A DNA stretch of 64,000 nucleotides from Candidatus Nanopelagicales bacterium (GTDB taxonomy: Bacteria > Actinomycetota > Actinomycetes > S36-B12), in assembly GCA_030827125.1 (NCBI GenBank), contig JAURFD010000004.1, forward strand, positions 144,342 to 208,341, read 5' to 3'. The notes beneath the pieces are model-generated. The model did no database searches. It was not told the origin of the DNA and worked only from the letters and a program-made list of their open reading frames with translations. The position numbers were made by a program, and so were the translations under genes. This document shows positions 56,655 to 64,000 of the stretch, piece after piece (the stretch's first letter is position 1; each line of letters begins with the position of its first letter).

Positions 56655-57431
56655 GTGAGCCGTGTTGCCCTCCTCCAGGTCGCTTCGAACGCCGATGAAT
56701 CCGTCGCGCATCGCGTCGAACGGGTGCTGGGCTCCCTCGCCGAGGTCCTCCCCGACTGCGACATTGCGGTGCTTCCCGAACTCTGGATGGCCGGCGCCTT
56801 CGACCTCGCCCTCATGCGCGAGATTGCGGCGCCCCTTGCGTCTCCGGTCCTCGACCGAGTTCGCACCCTGGCCGCCGACGCATCTACCTGGGTGCACGCC
56901 GGTTCGTATTCGGAGCGCCTGCCGGACGGCACGACGTACAACACGGCCGTACTCATTGACCCATCCGGTGCCATCGTCGCGACGTACCGCAAGCGTCATC
57001 TCTTCGGCTTCGCCGAGGGCGAGCGCACCGTGATGTCGGCGGGTGACGATTTCGTCGTCGTCAACACTCCCCTCGGGCGCACCGGGCTCGCCACGTGCTA
57101 TGACCTGCGCTTCCCCGAGATGTTCCGGGAGTTGACCGCGTTGGGGGCGCAGACCTTCCTGATGTCCTCGGGCTGGCCTACCTCGCGCATAGAGCATTGG
57201 CGGGTGCTTGCCCGCGCGCGCGCAATCGAGGATCTTGCCTGGCTGGTCGCGGCCAACGGCGTGGGCTCGCATGCAGGCATCACCCTCGGCGGACACTCGG
57301 TGGTCATCGACCCCCAAGGTGGCATCGTCGCGGAGGCCGGCACTGAGGAGGGCGTGATCTTCGCCGACGTCGATCCGGCGGCGAGCGACTCCTGGCGCGA
57401 GGAGTTCCCCGCTCTCACCGATCGTCGCTGA
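56655..57431 (+). CDS. Carbon-nitrogen hydrolase (nitrilase superfamily)
   Basis: A 258-residue cytoplasmic amidase. The catalytic triad is visible: Glu in LPELWMAG (about 40-47), Lys in YRKRHLFG (about 113-120) and Cys in TCYDLRFPE (about 147-155). This matches omega-amidase / deaminated-glutathione amidase-like branches of the superfamily. The substrate is not certain. The GTG start follows TAGGGT by 7 bases (leaderless), so the extra 17 codons upstream are rejected. Confidence 0.9.
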   Translation: MSRVALLQVASNADESVAHRVERVLGSLAEVLPDCDIAVLPELWMAGAFDLALMREIAAPLASPVLDRVRTLAADASTWVHAGSYSERLPDGTTYNTAVLIDPSGAIVATYRKRHLFGFAEGERTVMSAGDDFVVVNTPLGRTGLATCYDLRFPEMFRELTALGAQTFLMSSGWPTSRIEHWRVLARARAIEDLAWLVAANGVGSHAGITLGGHSVVIDPQGGIVAEAGTEEGVIFADVDPAASDSWREEFPALTDRR

Positions 57432-57459
57432 CCGCCGCTACTTTGTCGCGACCCGCGGG

Positions 57460-58296
57460 CTAGATCATCACGGTGAACGCCTGCAGGGTGCGCTCGCCGA
57501 GACCGGCATCACCCTCGACGACGACCCGCGCACGGGACTCCGGCTGATCACCGCGCCCGCAAGCCAGAGCAAGGTAGGTCGACCAGTCCATTGTCAGGGT
57601 CGTTGTCGGCTCTTCCTCGGGACCAGCCGGTCGAGCCCTTCCGTCATCGCCCACGATGACGGATCGCTCAGTGGTGAGTTCCGGTCCGGTCACCACCACG
57701 CGGAGCACCTGGCCTGGCTGAGCACCCGCACCCTTGACCCAGATTTTCGCTAGACCGGGCAGGAGTTGTGCGGCGGTGGCACGCGCACCGGGAGCGTCCA
57801 GGTGCCCCGGTCGACCCAGGGCCGCGCGAATGTCCTGTTCGTGCACCCAGGTATCCATCGCGCGCATCTGAACGACACGCCCCAGCGGAGCTACACCGAG
57901 CGGACCGACGACCTCGAGGGAAGCGTCCTGCGGGCCCTCTCGCAGCGAGGTAGCACGACGGCTCATTACGTCGGCCAGTTCGATGAGCACATCTTCACGC
58001 GGCCACCGACGGCGCAGATCTACCGGGATCTCCGTGATGCGGCCGAAGTCATTGCGCACATGCGGGAGTGCATCCCAGTCCGGCTCATGAGGTGGGTCCA
58101 TCTGTCCGAGCAGGATGCCCTCGATCCAGCCCACGTGAGCAACGACGTCACCCACGGTCCAACCGGGTAGCGCTGTGGGAGCGTCCCACTCCTCCTGCGC
58201 GAGCGGCGTCACGAGCTCGACAAAGTCGTCGGCGGCCGACTGCCACGCGGCGAGAATGTCCTCGAACGAGGAGTCTTCGGGCAGGGGAGTTGTCAT
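57460..58296 (-). CDS. DinB-fold maleylpyruvate isomerase family protein
   Basis: A 278-residue protein of the mycothiol-dependent maleylpyruvate isomerase (MDMPI) family. The N-terminal four-helix DinB domain has LPGWTVGDVVAHVGWIEG (about 43-60, metal His) and MDTWVHEQDIRAALG (about 145-159, second and third metal ligands). The C-terminal sterol-carrier-like domain (about 180-275) contains TTTLTMDWSTYLALACGR. Mycothiol use is family knowledge; the substrate is unknown. The ATG is leaderless (TAGCGT, 6 bases). It lies just downstream of the E2 gene on the same strand. Confidence 0.87.
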   Translation of the reverse strand: MTTPLPEDSSFEDILAAWQSAADDFVELVTPLAQEEWDAPTALPGWTVGDVVAHVGWIEGILLGQMDPPHEPDWDALPHVRNDFGRITEIPVDLRRRWPREDVLIELADVMSRRATSLREGPQDASLEVVGPLGVAPLGRVVQMRAMDTWVHEQDIRAALGRPGHLDAPGARATAAQLLPGLAKIWVKGAGAQPGQVLRVVVTGPELTTERSVIVGDDGRARPAGPEEEPTTTLTMDWSTYLALACGRGDQPESRARVVVEGDAGLGERTLQAFTVMI

Positions 58297-58305
58297 AGGG
58301 CGACG

Positions 58306-59565
58306 CTAAACCGGGAAGGGTGGATCGCGCAGGAAGTCGGCGACGTCAGCGAGGAACGTGCCGCCCGCTGCTCCATCGACGACGCGGTGATCAAAGGATA
58401 GGGAGAGCGTCATCACCGGCCGTACGGCGAGGCCACCTCCGACGGCCCAGGGTCGGTCGACCACACGCCCGGTGGCGAGAATCGCCGACTCGCCGGGGTT
58501 GAGGATCGGCGTCCCACCGTCGATTCCGAACACGCCGATGTTCGTGATCGTGATGGTCCCCTCCAGCGAGTCCGATGGCTGCAGGTGACCTGCGCGCGCG
58601 CGCTCCGTGAGATCGGTAATGGCCTTGGCCAGGCCCGGTAGTGAGAGAGAACCTGCGTCTCGCACGTTGGGGACGACCAGTCCGCGCTCACCCGCGACAG
58701 CGAACCCAAGGTTGACGAAGGGGTACGCCTCAATCACCGCCTCGCCATCATCGAGATCGATCCAGGAGGCGTTCACGATCGGTGTACGCCGCACCGCAGA
58801 GAGCACCGCCGCCGCTGCAATCGTCATCGGCGTGACGCGGGCTCCGGCGAACTCGGGCGACTCCCGCAAACGTTCAACGAGGCGCACCGTCTCGGAGACA
58901 TCGACGTCGACCCACGTGCTCACATGCGGCGCGGTGGCCACGGAACGCACCATGGCCTGGGCCATCGATCGCTGGACACCGCGCACCGGTGTGCGGTGTC
59001 CCCCCTTCGGACGCGGGGGCGCAACCGGGGATGGACCAGCCGACTGGCGCACGCCGACCGAGTGAGCCATGGCGAAGCGATGCACGTCCGCCGCGGTGAC
59101 ATCCGCGTGGGGTCCGGTGGCGGGGACATCGGCCAGGTCGACCTCGAGCTCACGGGCCAGCGCGCGCACTCCGGGTTTGGCCCGAGGAGTCACATCCCCG
59201 GACGGTGGTTGAACGGTGTCGTGCGCACTCGGGACTGGTCCCGCACTGGCTCGAGAACGGCGTCGGCGCGGGGTGGCCGTCGTTTCCTCGGCAACGCCGT
59301 AACCGATGAGCACCGGTTCGCGATCGCTCACCTCCACCGCGAGGATCGGCGTCCCCACCGCAGCCACGCGCCCCTCGGGCACGAGCAACTCGACGACGCG
59401 ACCGCTGAAGGGCGATGGCAATTCCACAACCGCCTTGGCCGTCTCAATGTCCGCGATGGGCTGGTTGACCGCGATCTCGTCTCCTACCGCGATTCGCCAG
59501 CCCACGATCTCCGCCTCGGTCAGACCCTCGCCCACGTCCGGCAGGAGGAACTCACGAATGCTCAT
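58306..59565 (-). CDS. bkdC: Dihydrolipoamide acyltransferase, E2 of branched-chain 2-oxoacid dehydrogenase
   Basis: A 419-residue E2. The lipoyl domain (about 1-80) has DIETAKAVVEL, with lipoyl Lys about 45. A linker and peripheral subunit-binding domain follow (about 135-170, KPGVRALARELEVDLADVPA). The catalytic domain ends with LSLSFDHRVVDGAAG (His/Asp about 394-398). It transfers the acyl group from E1 to CoA. It overlaps the E1 beta stop by four bases. The E3 gene is not in the window. Confidence 0.93.
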   Translation of the reverse strand: MSIREFLLPDVGEGLTEAEIVGWRIAVGDEIAVNQPIADIETAKAVVELPSPFSGRVVELLVPEGRVAAVGTPILAVEVSDREPVLIGYGVAEETTATPRRRRSRASAGPVPSAHDTVQPPSGDVTPRAKPGVRALARELEVDLADVPATGPHADVTAADVHRFAMAHSVGVRQSAGPSPVAPPRPKGGHRTPVRGVQRSMAQAMVRSVATAPHVSTWVDVDVSETVRLVERLRESPEFAGARVTPMTIAAAAVLSAVRRTPIVNASWIDLDDGEAVIEAYPFVNLGFAVAGERGLVVPNVRDAGSLSLPGLAKAITDLTERARAGHLQPSDSLEGTITITNIGVFGIDGGTPILNPGESAILATGRVVDRPWAVGGGLAVRPVMTLSLSFDHRVVDGAAGGTFLADVADFLRDPPFPV

Positions 59566-60539
59566 GCCGACATCACCTGCTCGATCGCATCGAGGATGCG
59601 GTCAGCGGTCGGCAGGTAGTGCTTCTCATAGCGATTTGGCGGATAGGGGATGAAGGCACCTCCCACACGCTCTACCGGCGCCTCGAGATGGAAGAAGCAT
59701 TCCTTCATCACCCGGGCCGCAACCTCCGCGCCGATGCCGAGGACTGTGGGTGCCTCGTGGATGACGACGCACCGACCGGTGCGGCGGACATCGTCAAAGA
59801 CCGGGTCCAGGTCAAGCGGCGACAGAGTGCGCAGATCAATCACCGAGCAGTCCCACCCCTCCTCGGTGGCGGCCTCGGCAACCTCGAGCATCGTGCGCAC
59901 CATGGGGCCGTAGCCGACGAGGGTGACGTCGATGCCCTGGCGCAGTACGCGGGAGGTCCACGGGCCTCCGGAAATGGCCGATACGTCGTCGACCTCGACG
60001 CGGTCCCAGTAGCGGCGCTTAGGTTCGAGATAAATGACGGGGTCATCACAGGCGATGGCCTGCTGAATCGTGACGTAGGCCTCGGCCGCGTCACCGGGTG
60101 TCAGCACCCTCAGGCCGGGTGTGTGGGCGAAGTAGGCCTCCGGGGATTCACTGTGGTGTTCGACCGCACCGATACCGCCGCCGTACGGGATGCGGATGAC
60201 GATGGGCATCGGGGTGATACCGCCGGAACGGTAGTGATGCTTGGCCACCATGGTGACGATCTGATCGAAGGCGGGGTAGACGAACCCGTCGAACTGAATC
60301 TCGACCACGGGCCGATAACCCCGCATGGCAAGACCCACCGCCGTGCCGACGATTCCGCTCTCCGCCAGGGGCGTATCGACGACCCGCTGCTCCCCGAAGT
60401 CCTTCTGCAGACCGTCGGTCACCCGGAAAACCCCACCGAGAGGCCCAATGTCCTCGCCCATGAGGAGGACGCGTGGATCACTCTCCATCGCGCGACGCAG
60501 GCCAGCGTTGAGCGCCTGCACCATCGTCATTTCGGTCAT
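59562..60539 (-). CDS. bkdB: 2-oxoacid dehydrogenase E1 beta subunit (branched-chain type)
   Basis: A 325-residue E1 beta. MTEMTMVQALNAGLRRAMES, then VLLMGEDIG (about 24-32; Glu for TPP activation), VVEIQFDGFVYPAFDQI (about 78-94) and the His of RSGGITPMPIVIRIPYGGGI, then GAVEHHSE (about 104-131), match the family. With E1 alpha it decarboxylates branched-chain (or related) 2-oxoacids. Start and stop overlap both neighbours by four bases, showing a single operon of E1a-E1b-E2. Confidence 0.93.
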   Translation of the reverse strand: MTEMTMVQALNAGLRRAMESDPRVLLMGEDIGPLGGVFRVTDGLQKDFGEQRVVDTPLAESGIVGTAVGLAMRGYRPVVEIQFDGFVYPAFDQIVTMVAKHHYRSGGITPMPIVIRIPYGGGIGAVEHHSESPEAYFAHTPGLRVLTPGDAAEAYVTIQQAIACDDPVIYLEPKRRYWDRVEVDDVSAISGGPWTSRVLRQGIDVTLVGYGPMVRTMLEVAEAATEEGWDCSVIDLRTLSPLDLDPVFDDVRRTGRCVVIHEAPTVLGIGAEVAARVMKECFFHLEAPVERVGGAFIPYPPNRYEKHYLPTADRILDAIEQVMSA

Positions 60540-61597
60540 GGGAGTTGTCCTGTCGAAGCGGCAATGAACGCTTGCCGGTCGGCCTCCACCTGCGGGTGGG
60601 GCTCGGCGTACACAGCGTTGAACATCCCGACAGGATCGGGGTCCGGCATCCCCCTGATCGCACCCCGGATGCGCTCACCCATGGCGTCAGCCTCGGCCTG
60701 CACGCTGGCAACAAACGCCTCGTCGAGTGCGCCAGCCGACTCCATATAACGCGTCAAGCGATCGAGGGGATCCAAAGCCGCCCAATGTTCGACTTCGGTC
60801 TCGGCGCGATAGCGGGTGGGGTCGTCCGAGGTCGTGTGGGCACCACGTCGGTAGGTCATCGCTTCGATGAAGGTCGGGCCGCCACCCTCCCGAGCGTGAT
60901 CGAGCGCCACACGCGTCACGGCAAGTCCCGCGAGCACGTCATTGCCGTCAATGCGGACACTCGGGATCCCGTACCCCGCGGCACGCTGAACTAGTGGCGC
61001 ATGTGCCTGGCGACTAACCGGGACAGAGATTGCCCACTGATTGTTCTGCACGAGGAAGACGACCGGCGCGGCATACGTGGCGGCGAACACCATCGCCTCA
61101 TGCACGTCACCGGTACTCGTCGCGCCATCACCGAAGCACGACAGCACCGCCTGGTCGGCGCCATCACGCTGAATGCCCATGGCATAGCCGACTGAGTGCA
61201 GTGCATGGGAGCCGATGACGATGGTGAAGAGCCCGAGTCCTACGCGCGTGAGGTCCCAACTGGCGTGCGAGTTGCCGCGGTAGAGCTGCAGGAGTTCGAC
61301 GGGATCCACCCCTCGCACCTGGAAAAGGCCGACCTCGCGATAGGTGGTGAAGCCGTAGTCATCCCGTCGCATTGCGTGGCCAGCACCGACCTGAATCCCC
61401 TCCTGGCCGAGGACCGGGCACCACAGACCCAGTTCGCCGGTGCGTTGCAGGGCGGTGGACTCCACGTCATTGCGACGGGTGAGCACGATGTCTCGGTAGA
61501 GCGCCCTCAGCAGGTCCGCGTCCGGTTCGAGCGGATAGTCCAAGTGGGGACGGAACTCTCCATTCGGGGTGAGCAGTTGAACGAAATCCTCGGTCAT
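60536..61597 (-). CDS. bkdA: 2-oxoacid dehydrogenase E1 alpha subunit (branched-chain type)
   Basis: A 353-residue E1 alpha. The thiamine pyrophosphate motif runs from GDGATSTGDVHEAM to FLVQNNQWAISV (about 165-201). The phosphorylation-loop-like segment MTYRRGAHTTSDDPTRYR (about 260-277) is the conserved substrate loop. The start ATG has an AAGGAG ribosome-binding site 9 bases upstream. It is first of the operon and divergent from the response regulator gene. Branched-chain specificity is inferred from the sequence type and from the isovaleryl-CoA pathway genes at the other end of the window; pyruvate cannot be fully excluded. Confidence 0.92.
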   Translation of the reverse strand: MTEDFVQLLTPNGEFRPHLDYPLEPDADLLRALYRDIVLTRRNDVESTALQRTGELGLWCPVLGQEGIQVGAGHAMRRDDYGFTTYREVGLFQVRGVDPVELLQLYRGNSHASWDLTRVGLGLFTIVIGSHALHSVGYAMGIQRDGADQAVLSCFGDGATSTGDVHEAMVFAATYAAPVVFLVQNNQWAISVPVSRQAHAPLVQRAAGYGIPSVRIDGNDVLAGLAVTRVALDHAREGGGPTFIEAMTYRRGAHTTSDDPTRYRAETEVEHWAALDPLDRLTRYMESAGALDEAFVASVQAEADAMGERIRGAIRGMPDPDPVGMFNAVYAEPHPQVEADRQAFIAASTGQLP

Positions 61598-61722
61598 GGC
61601 AGTGGACTCCTTCGTGGCGGGCCTTGTGGGCCCATCCCCATCCAACCACCGAGGACGCGACGCAGGAAGGTTCCATCGCCGAGTGACCGGTGCGGTGTAG
61701 CGCGGGATGCCACACTAACCCC

Positions 61723-62370
61723 ATGACGATTCGAGTGTTCCTTCTCGACGACCACGAGATCGTGCGTCGCGGCCTCGCCGATCTCCTCGGCCTGGAAGAC
61801 GACATCGAGGTCGTGGGTGAGGCCGGACTTGCCGGCGAGGCACTCGGCCGCGTCACCGCGACCCGGCCGGACGTCGCTGTTCTTGACGTCCGACTGCCCG
61901 ACGGCAGCGGTGTCGAGGTCTGCCGTGACGTCCGCGACGCGCTGCCCGACGTGCGCTGCCTGATGCTCACGTCCTATGCCGATGATGAGGCGCTCTTTAA
62001 CGCGATCATGGCCGGAGCGTCCGGCTACGTACTCAAGGACATTCGTGGCAATGATCTCGTCGATGCAGTTCGGCAGGTTGCTGCGGGGCGATCGCTCCTC
62101 GACCCCGTCGCTACCCAGCGCGTGTTGGAGCGTCTGCGCAAGGGCGAGGAGCACGACGAACGGCTAGACGCGCTCACCGATCAGGAGCGACGCATCCTCG
62201 AGCTCATCGGTGAGGGTCTCACCAATCGCCAGATTGGCGAGCGGATGCATCTCGCGGAGAAGACAGTCAAGAACTACGTCTCCTCCTTGCTCGCCAAGAT
62301 GGGCATGGAACGGCGTACCCAGATCGCGGCCTACGTGGCCCGCATGGACGCCGAGCAGCACCGTGACTAG
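61723..62370 (+). CDS. NarL/DosR-type response regulator
   Basis: A 215-residue two-component regulator. The receiver has the acidic pair LLDDHE, phospho-acceptor Asp54 in [10 protein letters not shown], the switch Thr/Ser [10 protein letters not shown] and Lys in GYVLKDIRG. The LuxR-type helix-turn-helix (about 145-210) includes [20 protein letters not shown], then [20 protein letters not shown]. The segment [20 protein letters not shown], then [12 protein letters not shown], closely resembles mycobacterial DosR/DevR, which senses hypoxia through DosS/DosT. No kinase is adjacent. CACACT lies 6 bases before the ATG (variant leaderless). Confidence 0.9.
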   Translation: MTIRVFLLDDHEIVRRGLADLLGLEDDIEVVGEAGLAGEALGRVTATRPDVAVLDVRLPDGSGVEVCRDVRDALPDVRCLMLTSYADDEALFNAIMAGASGYVLKDIRGNDLVDAVRQVAAGRSLLDPVATQRVLERLRKGEEHDERLDALTDQERRILELIGEGLTNRQIGERMHLAEKTVKNYVSSLLAKMGMERRTQIAAYVARMDAEQHRD

Positions 62371-62476
62371 AAAGCGTGCCCTCGCACGAACGTCGATCGG
62401 GCTAGCAGGGCGCTGCCCGTCCCGCCCGGTCGCATCGTTTCCGTCCGCGCGCAGCCGCACCCCTAGGCTCGCGCTC

Positions 62477-63970
62477 ATGCGCACCCCCTTCCCCGCCGTG
62501 CTCGTCACCCTCGGACTTCTCGGTGCTGGCCTTACCGGCGTCGCTTTGGCCCCGGCGGCATCGGCCTTTGAGCCAACCCTCACCTACGTCACCTGCCCGG
62601 TTGACGTGGAGCCCGCGACGACCAAGTGCGCAGAGCTCACTGTGCCGCTGGACTGGCAGACCGCCAACGACGGCCGGACCACGCAGATCGCGCTGCGCGT
62701 GATCCCACCCTCGCACAGCGCCGGCGGCGGCTTCACCTTCAACCCGGGAGGCCCCGGTGGTGCGGGTATCGAGATCGGCCGTTACGTCTACGCGGATTTA
62801 CCACGGCAGGTTCGTGAGCGATTCGACTTCGTCATGTGGGATCCCCGCGGGGTGGGCCTCAGCGGCCCGAAGTTGACCGGATGCAACCCCAAGCCCACAG
62901 CCGACCTACCACTCATCGGCCCCGTGGACTGGGAGAAGGTGTGGTCGGAGCACGCCGTCGCAACCGGTGCTGCTCTGTCGGACTGCTTCGCGAAGAACCC
63001 GGAATCGGCGCCCTATCTGGGCACGTGGCAGGTCGTGCGCGATATGGAGGCCATGCGTATCGCTCTGGGCTACCCGAAGTGGAACTTCTGGGGGATGAGC
63101 TACGGCACCCGCATCGCCTACACCTACGCCAAGACCTTCCCGGGCAGCCTGCGCACACTCATCGTCGACGGCAGCCTGTGGCCACAGGAGTCGATCTACC
63201 GCCTCTCCAGCCAGCAACCGATGGCCTGGCAGACCGGGCTGCAGGTCTACGCCTCCGTTATGGGCCGCGCGCAGACGCGGAAGTTCGAGCAGATCCTTGA
63301 GGTGCTCGACGACACCTACATCGAGACGGCGGATGGGAGCATCACGCGCTGGAGCTTCTCCGCGTCGGTCTTCGGAGCCCTCGGTGCCCAGCGCCGGTAC
63401 CCGGAAATCCGCGACGGGATCAACGCCGTCTACGCCGCGCTCTTCGGCCAGCCCTCGGCCCAGTCCCGCAAGGCGGCGGTGCGCGCAGTGGAAACGCTCG
63501 ACGATCCAGCGCCCGACCCATCGGAGGATTACCTGTTCTCCTTCATCAACTGCGCGGACCTGCACGATCGACCCTCGTCTGAGATGGCTGGCCAGCTCGC
63601 TACCAGCGCGGCCCGTGACTACGGGACGACTTTTGCCACCGCTACTGGAAACATCGTGAGTTGCCAGGGGCTGCCAGCGGACTACTCCCCGCCAGTGCCA
63701 AGCGACTGGAGCACTATCGAGTTGGCTACTCCCCCCATCGTCGTGTTGTCGCTCGGCGATAAGAACACTCCGTGGCTGTGGGGCAAGATCATGGCCAATC
63801 AGTACGCCGGGTCCCGCATCATCAACTACAACAGTTCCCAGCACGTGACCTACATGTCTACGCCGTCGACGTGCGTCAACAATCCGGTCACCCGCTACCT
63901 GCTGCGCAGGCAGCTGCCGCCGAACAACGTCTTCTGCCCCTTCGTGCCGTCACCCCCGCTCGAGGAGTAG
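62477..63970 (+). CDS. Secreted alpha/beta hydrolase, tripeptidyl aminopeptidase-like (S33)
   Basis: A 497-residue exported enzyme: signal peptide 1 to about 30, then an alpha/beta hydrolase core with the oxyanion segment NPGGPGGAG (about 88-96), DPRGVGLSG (about 119-127), the nucleophile elbow GMSYGTRIAY (about 205-214, Ser about 207), the Asp in SLGDKNTP and the His in SSQHVTYMS near the C-terminus. Several cysteines suggest disulfides. This is the Streptomyces tripeptidyl aminopeptidase/SlpD type. The start is leaderless (TAGGCT, 7 bases, ATG), so the long upstream frame through the response regulator is rejected. Confidence 0.9.
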   Translation: MRTPFPAVLVTLGLLGAGLTGVALAPAASAFEPTLTYVTCPVDVEPATTKCAELTVPLDWQTANDGRTTQIALRVIPPSHSAGGGFTFNPGGPGGAGIEIGRYVYADLPRQVRERFDFVMWDPRGVGLSGPKLTGCNPKPTADLPLIGPVDWEKVWSEHAVATGAALSDCFAKNPESAPYLGTWQVVRDMEAMRIALGYPKWNFWGMSYGTRIAYTYAKTFPGSLRTLIVDGSLWPQESIYRLSSQQPMAWQTGLQVYASVMGRAQTRKFEQILEVLDDTYIETADGSITRWSFSASVFGALGAQRRYPEIRDGINAVYAALFGQPSAQSRKAAVRAVETLDDPAPDPSEDYLFSFINCADLHDRPSSEMAGQLATSAARDYGTTFATATGNIVSCQGLPADYSPPVPSDWSTIELATPPIVVLSLGDKNTPWLWGKIMANQYAGSRIINYNSSQHVTYMSTPSTCVNNPVTRYLLRRQLPPNNVFCPFVPSPPLEE

Positions 63971-63982
63971 ATCGCGGCTACG

Positions 63983-64000
63983 CCCCCCCCCCCCCCCCCC
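63983..64000. other. Terminal run of 18 C
   Basis: The window ends in an unbroken run of C twelve bases after the peptidase stop. No gene or signal is visible. A run this long at the very end of a sequence suggests an assembly or sequencing artefact at a contig end. Confidence 0.6.

Overview
The window is high-G+C, gene-dense DNA that reads as an actinobacterial (Actinomycetota) chromosome. Supporting signs are the dnaK-grpE-dnaJ-hspR-clpB heat-shock operon with a perfect HspR box, a fused CopD/CtaG protein, a mycothiol-dependent-type DinB enzyme, a DosR-like response regulator, DUF6457 and DUF6069 proteins, and a paired dCTP deaminase. No plasmid, phage, transposase, integrase or CRISPR array was seen. 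There is one tRNA and no rRNA. The genus cannot be read from the sequence. The window ends in a run of 18 C, which looks like a contig-end artefact.

Layout. 1-8.3 kb (minus) is one tightly overlapped operon: biotin-dependent acyl-CoA carboxylase (two subunits), an AtuA-like protein, a TetR regulator, an isovaleryl-CoA-type acyl-CoA dehydrogenase, a methylglutaconyl-type hydratase and, at the window edge, the start of a MobA-like gene. It fits leucine/isovalerate or acyclic terpenoid catabolism and starts at a palindromic operator. 8.3-16 kb holds molybdenum-cofactor genes (DUF6457 protein, moeA), a damaged secreted-protein/histidine-kinase locus, a K+ channel, an oxidoreductase, a HAD phosphatase and trpB2. 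16-27.5 kb is mixed housekeeping: SpoU methyltransferase, DedA, pyrE, SDR, two tandem secreted trypsin-like proteases, and a pentose set (rpiB, xylB-like kinase, rbsK, rbsD-like). 27.5-30.7 kb carries two tandem secreted heparinase II/III-like lyases. 30.7-37.5 kb is the heat-shock operon. 37.6-45.6 kb has a membrane Fe-S oxidoreductase, a lipoprotein, a phosphoribosyltransferase, dcd and two divergent FUSC transporters. 45.6-50 kb has tRNA-Gly(CCC) with a duplicated 3' tail, an SGNH hydrolase, an MFS transporter, an acyl-ACP desaturase-like protein and small membrane proteins. 50-57.4 kb has a large acyl-CoA dehydrogenase behind a palindromic operator, an antiporter, a copC-copD/ctaG pair, a rhodanese lipoprotein under a CsoR/CstR-type operator and a nitrilase-fold amidase. 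57.4-64 kb has a DinB enzyme, a branched-chain 2-oxoacid dehydrogenase operon (E1a-E1b-E2), a NarL/DosR-type regulator and a secreted S33 peptidase.

Genes that work together: the 2-oxoacid dehydrogenase (58.3-61.6 kb) would feed isovaleryl-CoA to the first operon. CopC, CopD/CtaG and possibly the rhodanese belong to copper handling and cytochrome oxidase assembly. The five chaperone genes form one HspR-controlled unit.

The most striking global signal is promoter architecture. At 22 genes a TANNNT hexamer lies 6-8 bases (almost always 6-7) before the start codon with no ribosome-binding site, and seven more show CANNNT at exactly 6 bases. This implies that most first-in-operon genes here are leaderless, and it was used to choose several starts. 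Other unusual signals are three very long intergenic hairpins and a kinase catalytic core fused out of frame to a secreted-protein gene. No computation or database search was run; family calls rest on recognised motifs.
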